Below the pieces are notes generated by a model that worked only from the letters and a program-made list of their open reading frames with translations, searched no databases and was not told the DNA's origin. This document shows, piece by piece, positions 34,201 through 36,862 of a DNA stretch of 36,862 bases (positions are counted from its first letter, which is position 1; the number at the start of each line of letters is the position of its first letter). The translations under genes and the position numbers were made by a program. The stretch is from contig QXWX01000069.1 in NCBI GenBank assembly GCA_009911175.1, positions 1-36,862 of the forward strand. Direction: 5' to 3'. The stretch comes from Lachnospiraceae bacterium (GTDB lineage: Bacteria; Bacillota_A; Clostridia; Lachnospirales; Lachnospiraceae).

Positions 34201-34380
34201 GAGCTGCAGGAAAATCCGAAGACCAGGGCGGTTCTGGATCAAGAGTATCATTTCGACAGGATTCCATTTGAGAAGGAGCTGTGTACCCTGGAGGAGCTGA
34301 CCTGGGCGCCGTTTACCGGGTATGGCGTTACGAGGGAGAAGCGGGAGAGACTGGACCGGATGCTGCGGGAAGTGGAATAG
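31234..34380 (+). CDS. Alpha-L-rhamnosidase (GH78)
   Basis: This glycoside hydrolase of 1048 residues removes terminal alpha-L-rhamnose. An N-terminal beta domain (LKINHLTNPLGYDL..., YYWKVRVTD) is followed by the Bac_rhamnosid_N region (WQAKWI..., YVNGEKQGDECLLPGFCDYD). The (alpha/alpha)6 catalytic barrel has STDCPQRDERYGWTGDAQ, with the acidic cluster D508/E509. The C-terminal beta domain contains GTEMNSLNHYSYGSIVEW and FRIAPMP. There is no signal peptide, so it acts in the cytoplasm on imported oligosaccharides. Two repeat inserts are unusual: three 16-residue units at about 119-166 and two 17-residue units at about 924-957. Both are rich in Gly, Gln, Cys and Ser and lie between or near the end of domains. 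AGGAAGG precedes the start. Confidence 0.93.
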   Translation: MKIEHLKINHLTNPLGYDLANPTISYVVTEAAGKQQVSAQVQVSLKEDFSEILYDSGECDNVVSTGFELPLTLSPMTRYYWKVRVTDETGDCVWSEVQWFETAKTVTWQGGVRRPGEADSCRSAQDSACQPEQTDACRSAQGSACQPGQTDGCRSEQDSGGQESADCGQGGQTGTWQAKWITPRLEKQVQAAVWQEIEIAKPVVRARAYAVGLGLYEFYVNGEKQGDECLLPGFCDYDSWIQYQTYELSLKTGKNRVELLLGDGWYKGRYGMRVKYENYGDRLAALAEIRVWYEDGTEEVFGTDERWKSRKSRIVDSGIYSGEVYDAGLDVSETFGTELIELGYDRLSPRLSPPITVHERIKPVEVIHTPVGETVLDLGQNMVGWLTFRCKAPAGTKLHFQFGEILQDGNFYNENLRTAEAEYTYISDGTERWARQYFTFYGFRFVKVEGWEGEPDPEDFRGLVIHSDMEELGEITTSDPLVNRLVLNAKWGMKGNFVDVSTDCPQRDERYGWTGDAQIFSGTASYFMDTCAFYTKFGRDLYAEQVKMNGSVPDVVPVANYPGDASTAWADAATVIPWNVYLHYGDKNILRRQYDSMKAWVDYMKREDDGDGAKRLWQTGTHYADWLALDGNYAGGVYGATDPDLVASAYYYYSANIVAKSAKILGKEEDAKSYETLVREIHDAFIREYFTPSGKLAVDTTTAYVVVLYMGLTPDFAYEKVRKGLLNRLKKNFYHLDTGFVGTPYLCRMLSEHGMNDLAYHLLLEKGYPGWLYEVLMGATTIWERWNSVEPDGKISGTEMNSLNHYSYGSIVEWMFRNMAGINPCEDYPGFKRFRIAPMPNYQIGKSEARLQAASGLIESAWEIDGKQLKFRFTVPFDTQAEIVLPDASAEVIRQQAGDMSGCQGKEVSGGQSGEAEVAQAGDAGCGQDGTVGEIRQSEGAGCGQDGAMGEIRQDGKNVVFLAGAGSYEFCYEPTTPYRKTYSLDSTWEELQENPKTRAVLDQEYHFDRIPFEKELCTLEELTWAPFTGYGVTREKRERLDRMLREVE
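31588..31731 (+). repeat. Three 48-bp in-frame tandem repeats in the rhamnosidase gene
   Basis: Units at 31588-31635, 31636-31683 and 31684-31731 encode DxCRSxQxSxxQPxQT-like 16-mers. They lie in a linker between the N-terminal domain and the WQAKWI segment. Confidence 0.8.
34003..34104 (+). repeat. Two 51-bp in-frame tandem repeats in the rhamnosidase gene
   Basis: Units at 34003-34053 and 34054-34104 both encode AGCGQDG...GEIRQ. They are nearly identical at DNA level, so the duplication is recent or is kept similar by recombination. Confidence 0.8.
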
Positions 34381-34414
34381 CGGCTATAAAAGGAATACGG
34401 TAAAAAACGATGTG

Positions 34415-34460
34415 GACCCATGTGCTTGCGGAAATGTCAAGTATGTGGGTCTTATTTTAT
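34415..34460 (+). terminator. Terminator of the rhamnoside operon
   Basis: GACCCA (34415-34420) and CTTG pair with CAAG and TGGGTC (34446-34451), with an internal bulge, followed by TTATTTTATT. It lies 35 nt after the rhamnosidase stop. Confidence 0.7.
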
Positions 34461-34632
34461 TCCATGGGAAACATACAGCTATTTTATTCTGCTCATATTT
34501 AAACTCTCCGCAGAGGAGAAACCGGGAGCTGCACCCGATGGAAATAAACTATGCACAGAGAAATATTATGATTCGGAAAATCAGCCGGCAAGGGAAATGG
34601 GACATTTTGACGGGCGAATCATATTAAGATTG

Positions 34633-34658
34633 AAAAAAGGAGTCCACGCATGGACTCC
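34633..34658 (-). terminator. Leftward intrinsic terminator outside the invertible segment
   Basis: On the minus strand GGAGTCCA, loop TGCG and TGGACTCC are followed by TTTTTT. A T-run is present only in this direction. There is no minus-strand gene just to its right. The only visible source of leftward transcripts is the promoter at 34876-34904. Confidence 0.85.
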
Positions 34659-34692
34659 TCCGGCCGCAGGCCCCACAAGCATCCGCAGCACA

Positions 34693-34749
34693 ACCACTAA
34701 AAATAATATACAGCAATTGATATCAGAAGTTAATCTATATTTTAGTGGT
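34693..34749. repeat. Inverted repeat between terminator and left recombination site
   Basis: ACCACTAAA and TTTAGTGGT arms, with an AT-rich middle of about 39 nt and further partial pairing. In the leftward transcript it would form a long hairpin ahead of the terminator. It may instead be an old recombination site. Confidence 0.5.
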
Positions 34750-34821
34750 CTGTAAATAAGTTTATGCAGGAATCTATAGATTATGAAAAGTTTTAGAGAG
34801 TACAATCACACGATACAATTC

Positions 34822-34844
34822 TCGCAGATTACAACCATCTGCGA
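34822..34844 (+). repeat. Left recombination site of the invertible segment
   Basis: A 23-bp site with 8-bp arms TCGCAGAT and ATCTGCGA around the asymmetric 7-bp core TACAACC. The exact reverse complement occurs at 36452-36474. Two inverted arms with an asymmetric 7-bp core fit the crossover site of a tyrosine recombinase. Confidence 0.88.
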
Positions 34845-34875
34845 AAATGCTTTATAGCATATCTCGACATCTGTT

Positions 34876-34904
34876 ACAATACACCTAACAGGTAGATTTG
34901 TCAA
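34876..34904 (-). promoter_or_regulatory. Outward promoter inside the invertible segment
   Basis: On the minus strand, TTGACA (34899-34904), a 17-nt spacer and TATTGT (34876-34881). The predicted start is near 34869. In this orientation it transcribes through the left site into the terminator at 34658-34633. After inversion it would transcribe through the right site toward 36537. Confidence 0.72.
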
Positions 34905-34917
34905 CACCCATTTTTTC

Positions 34918-34956
34918 CCTGCCGGCGTGATATCCCTGCCGGCAGGCTTTTCTTTT
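34918..34956 (+). terminator. Terminator insulating the recombinase gene
   Basis: CCTGCCGGC (34918-34926) and GCCGGCAGG (34938-34946) form a perfect 9-bp stem followed by CTTTTCTTTT. It would stop any rightward transcription entering the segment before the recombinase gene, so the recombinase needs its own promoter in 34957-35032. There TATATA at about 34985 is a possible -10 with no clear -35. Confidence 0.88.
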
Positions 34957-35032
34957 GTTGATCCGGATGCTTTCCAATCTCAATATATAGACTGCAAAAT
35001 CATAAATTTACATCAGGAAAAGGAGGATCATT

Positions 35033-36175
35033 ATGGCCAGACAAGGTGAAAACATTTACCAGCGCAAGAACGGCAAATGGGAAGGCAAATACATCAAGGA
35101 CAGGGTAAACGGCAGAATCAGATACGGTTATATTTCCGGTAGCAGCTACGACGACGTGCTGCGGAAAAAGCAGAGGGCCGCGAAAGCATATGAGGACTCT
35201 GTGAAAAAGGAATCCGGCGGCGGGGACCGGCTTCTGTTTTCCAACGTGGCTTCCGAATGGATGAAGGAAAAAGAGTCGTATCTCAAGCAAAGTACCATAT
35301 GCAGATACCGCAACAACCTGAACCTCCATCTGCTCCCGGCTTATGGAGACCGGCTGGTCACGGATATCACGAGAGACGACGTGGATGCTTTTGTAACCAG
35401 GCTCTGCGCGTCAGACGGCAATAACGGCAAAGGACTGTCCGGCAATACCGCAAGGAGCGTTGTATCTGTTCTTAAAACCGTTGTGGAGTATGCCCGGGAC
35501 TACAGGCGTGTTCCAGTGGCGAACCTGAACGGGATTTTCATCAAAAACCAGGGCAGGCCCATCCGTGTATTCAGCAGAAATGAGCAGAAAATGATCGAGG
35601 ATTACCTTCATGAGAATATGGATCTGGACAATGACCTCATCGGAATCATGCTCTGCCTCTATACCGGCATCCGTCTCGGCGAGCTCTGCGCCCTCCGCTG
35701 GGAGGATGTCCTTCTCGATGAGGGGGAGCTGTATATCCACGCGACCATGCTGCGGATCCAGACCCCGGATCATCCGGATCACAGGACGAAGGTCATTACT
35801 ACGATGCCCAAGAGCGGAAGCTCCATGCGGAGGATTCCGCTGCCGCCCAATCTGTACAAGCTGCTGTCGGAAATGAAAGGACCGGACGGAACCTATTTTC
35901 TGACAAGGCATGAAAATCTGTTTATCGAACCCAGGATCATGGAGAGCCATTTCAAGGCGGTCATTGACGCAGTCGGGATTGCGGATGCCAATTTCCATGC
36001 GCTCCGGCATACCTTCGCCACAAGATGCATTGAGCTTGGCTTTGATGTGAAGTCCTTAAGCGAAATCCTTGGCCATTCCAGCGTGAGACTCACCATGGAC
36101 CGCTATGTACATCCGACCCGGGAAACGAAACAGAAAAATATGGACAAGCTTGCACAGCTCTTGCCCCGCGGATAG
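35033..36175 (+). CDS. Tyrosine site-specific recombinase
   Basis: This phage-integrase family recombinase has 380 residues. The N-terminal arm-binding region (MARQGENIYQRKNGKWEGKYI) is followed by the SAM-like core-binding domain (about 67-165) and the catalytic domain. The catalytic set is complete: R214 in TGIRLGEL, K260, H322 and R325 in HALRHTF, H348 in LGHSSV and nucleophile Y358 in MDRYVH. AAGGAGG lies ahead of the start. The gene lies wholly between two inverted 23-bp sites, so its likely job is to flip its own segment. An integrase remnant of a lost element is the alternative, but intact catalytic residues and exact sites argue for activity. Confidence 0.92.
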   Translation: MARQGENIYQRKNGKWEGKYIKDRVNGRIRYGYISGSSYDDVLRKKQRAAKAYEDSVKKESGGGDRLLFSNVASEWMKEKESYLKQSTICRYRNNLNLHLLPAYGDRLVTDITRDDVDAFVTRLCASDGNNGKGLSGNTARSVVSVLKTVVEYARDYRRVPVANLNGIFIKNQGRPIRVFSRNEQKMIEDYLHENMDLDNDLIGIMLCLYTGIRLGELCALRWEDVLLDEGELYIHATMLRIQTPDHPDHRTKVITTMPKSGSSMRRIPLPPNLYKLLSEMKGPDGTYFLTRHENLFIEPRIMESHFKAVIDAVGIADANFHALRHTFATRCIELGFDVKSLSEILGHSSVRLTMDRYVHPTRETKQKNMDKLAQLLPRG

Positions 36176-36188
36176 AAACGTATCAAAG

Positions 36189-36262
36189 GTTACATGTCAC
36201 ACCCCGACCAATCATCAAGCTGATTGACCGGGAGGATGCGCATAAAAGCATCCTGTTTCAGC
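36189..36262. repeat. Partial dispersed element, copy D (left half)
   Basis: It begins GTTACATGTCACACCCC and holds the CCAATCA/TGATTG stem and the GGAGGATGCGCATAAAAGC tract, then diverges. The right part is absent. It lies within the invertible segment, between the recombinase stop and the right site. Confidence 0.72.
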
Positions 36263-36281
36263 AAATCCCTTTAAAGTCATG

Positions 36282-36309
36282 AAACGCGCCGCTGGGAGGA
36301 GGCGTTTTA
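36282..36309 (+). terminator. Weak candidate terminator of the recombinase gene
   Basis: AAACGC and CC face GG and GCGTTT with a 10-nt loop, followed by only a short T stretch. If it works it would stop recombinase transcripts before the right site and keep the NusG-like gene silent in this orientation. Confidence 0.35.
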
Positions 36310-36363
36310 GGCCTTCGTGTGAGCCATGCCGTCTTATTTGATCTAAGGACAACGCATAGAACT

Positions 36364-36392
36364 GATAAGGTGATTTTTAAGGTGATAAGGTG
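36364..36392 (+). promoter_or_regulatory. Two direct repeats spaced by 20 bp near the right site
   Basis: GATAAGGTG occurs at 36364-36372 and 36384-36392, about two helical turns apart and 60-90 bp from the right recombination site. They could be arm-type binding sites for the recombinase or a directionality factor. Confidence 0.4.
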
Positions 36393-36451
36393 GTTTGATA
36401 AATCGGTCTGTTTTTCATGAATCCTGTTTTCATGGGCTTTTCAACGCTTTC

Positions 36452-36474
36452 TCGCAGATGGTTGTAATCTGCGA
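36452..36474 (-). repeat. Right recombination site of the invertible segment
   Basis: This is the exact reverse complement of the 23-bp site at 34822-34844, with core GGTTGTA on the plus strand. It lies 62 bp ahead of the NusG-like start, so a promoter moved to its inner side by inversion would give a leader of just over 100 nt. Confidence 0.88.
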
Positions 36475-36536
36475 TTCAAAACGTAAGCTGACTCGGCAGA
36501 AAAAAGAGCAAAATCCATGATTTAGGACGATGATCA

Positions 36537-36862
36537 ATGAAGCAAAATGACAAGCGCCATTCCTCCCATTACTGTGTCCTCTACACGCAGACATTAAAGC
36601 AATGGGAAGTTACAACGGTACTTAAGAAAAAACTTCCGGAAGGAAGGGGCACGGTATTTTATCCCTGCATCGAGCTGTGGAGACACGACAGAAAAGCAAC
36701 GGAGATCAGAGCGCTTTTCCCCGGATATCTATTTATCCGTTCCGATATGGAACCGGAGGAGCTCCATCATTTTATAGGAGAGCACCGGAGGGACGTATCG
36801 TCCTTCATCAAGGAGCTGCGTATCAGTGAAAAGAAGATTTCCGGCGGCGATGCCGCTGAGAG
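36537..36862 (+). CDS. NusG-family transcription antiterminator, LoaP-like (partial, runs off the window)
   Basis: About 108 codons are visible with no stop before the window end. The frame is closed upstream by TGA at 36531, which fixes the start at ATG 36537. An AGGA site lies 9 nt ahead. The sequence matches the NusG N-terminal domain: HYCVLYTQTLKQWEV at the start, the VFYPCIELWRHDRKATEIRALFPGYLFIRSDM block (LFPGY being the family hallmark), then SSFIKELRIS. It is not at a secE/rplK locus, so it is probably a specialised paralogue. LoaP in Firmicutes and RfaH/UpxY elsewhere promote transcription of long polysaccharide or metabolite operons. The target operon would lie to the right, outside the window. 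Confidence 0.82.
   Translation, partial: MKQNDKRHSSHYCVLYTQTLKQWEVTTVLKKKLPEGRGTVFYPCIELWRHDRKATEIRALFPGYLFIRSDMEPEELHHFIGEHRRDVSSFIKELRISEKKISGGDAAE

Larger units (their letters stand above)
34420..34755 (+). other. Doubtful reading frame with a CxxCG motif, possible gene remnant
   Basis: A 111-codon frame begins MCLRKCQVCGSYFIP, which resembles the zinc-knuckle start of some small clostridial proteins. The rest shows no domain I can name. It begins inside the operon terminator, has no ribosome site and runs across a second terminator and an inverted repeat, so it is probably non-coding or a decayed fragment. Confidence 0.2.
34822..36474. mobile_element. Putative self-inverting promoter/recombinase segment
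   Basis: Exact 23-bp sites in opposite orientation bound about 1.65 kb. It contains, from the left, an outward-facing promoter, a rightward terminator, the tyrosine recombinase gene, a partial copy of the dispersed element and two spaced direct repeats. Opposite orientation predicts inversion, not excision. The orientation given aims the promoter left, away from the NusG-like gene. The inverted form would aim it right at that gene. Inversion has not been observed here and is inferred from structure. Confidence 0.8.

Noticed and set aside
32512..34251. Very long minus-strand frame opposite the rhamnosidase gene
   Set aside because: 579 codons, but it lies wholly antisense to the conserved GH78 gene, has no family similarity that I recognise and reflects codon bias in a GC-rich gene.
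34581..34805. Small minus-strand frame left of the recombination site as a target gene of the outward promoter
   Set aside because: It starts with TTG without a ribosome site and runs straight through the leftward terminator stem, so a terminated non-coding transcript is the better reading.
34822..36474. Integrated element that would excise as a circle
   Set aside because: The flanking sites are inverted relative to each other, which predicts inversion. Direct repeats would be needed for excision, and no cargo beyond the recombinase is present.

Overview
The window looks like a chromosome segment from a Gram-positive gut clostridium, most likely of the Lachnospiraceae. This is inferred from gene content and style, not from a database search. 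The evidence is moderate to high GC, strong AGGAGG ribosome binding sites, the Firmicute-typical block ireB-family / ruvX / DUF1292 / RNase J, a YesM/YesN-type two-component system beside a family-1 sugar importer, AAA-ATPase/PD-(D/E)XK proteins common in that family, and several consensus sigma-A promoters with 17-nt spacers.

Layout. 188-1048 is purC (minus). 1493-5698 is a CsbB/GtrB-type glycosyltransferase followed by a large YfhO-type membrane glycosyltransferase. 5743-7339 holds three minus-strand genes: an RmlD-like reductase, a DUF2085 membrane protein and a zinc-ribbon membrane protein. 7581-8278 is a ferritin with a Bfd-like ferredoxin. 8664-13631 is a run of housekeeping genes: moaC, prmA, rsmE, a NifS-like cysteine desulfurase and thiI. 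13793-14029 (minus) is an HPr-like protein without the usual histidine. 14350-20962 carries mtaB, ireB-family, ruvX, DUF1292, RNase J, a TrmR-like methyltransferase and a TrhP-like U32 protein. RNA modification is unusually dense here (rsmE, thiI, mtaB, trmR, trhP, plus prmA for a ribosomal protein). 21037-24144 holds two AAA-ATPase/nuclease genes facing each other, one of them broken by an internal deletion, with a nested palindrome between them. 24500-34380 is a complete regulated sugar module: response regulator, solute-binding lipoprotein, two permeases, sensor kinase and a cytoplasmic GH78 alpha-L-rhamnosidase. It probably imports and cleaves rhamnosylated glycans. 34822-36474 is a segment bounded by inverted repeats that encodes a tyrosine recombinase, followed at 36537 by the start of a NusG/LoaP-like antiterminator gene cut by the window edge.

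The most interesting system is the right end. Two 23-bp sites in inverted orientation flank the recombinase. A near-consensus promoter sits just inside the left site and points outward to the left. In the orientation given it fires away from the antiterminator gene and runs within about 240 nt into a leftward intrinsic terminator that serves no other visible gene. Inverting the segment would aim the promoter through the right site at the antiterminator gene. This looks like a self-contained phase-variation switch placed on a processive antiterminator, captured in its apparent OFF state.

A second theme is repeats. A 147-bp structured element with 14-bp terminal inverted repeats and, in one copy, a perfect 8-bp target duplication occurs twice in full (8339, 14151) and as partial copies (12364, 24234, 36189). 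Separately, YfhO, the rhamnosidase and MtaB carry in-frame hydrophilic insertions, which in YfhO and the rhamnosidase are tandem repeats.
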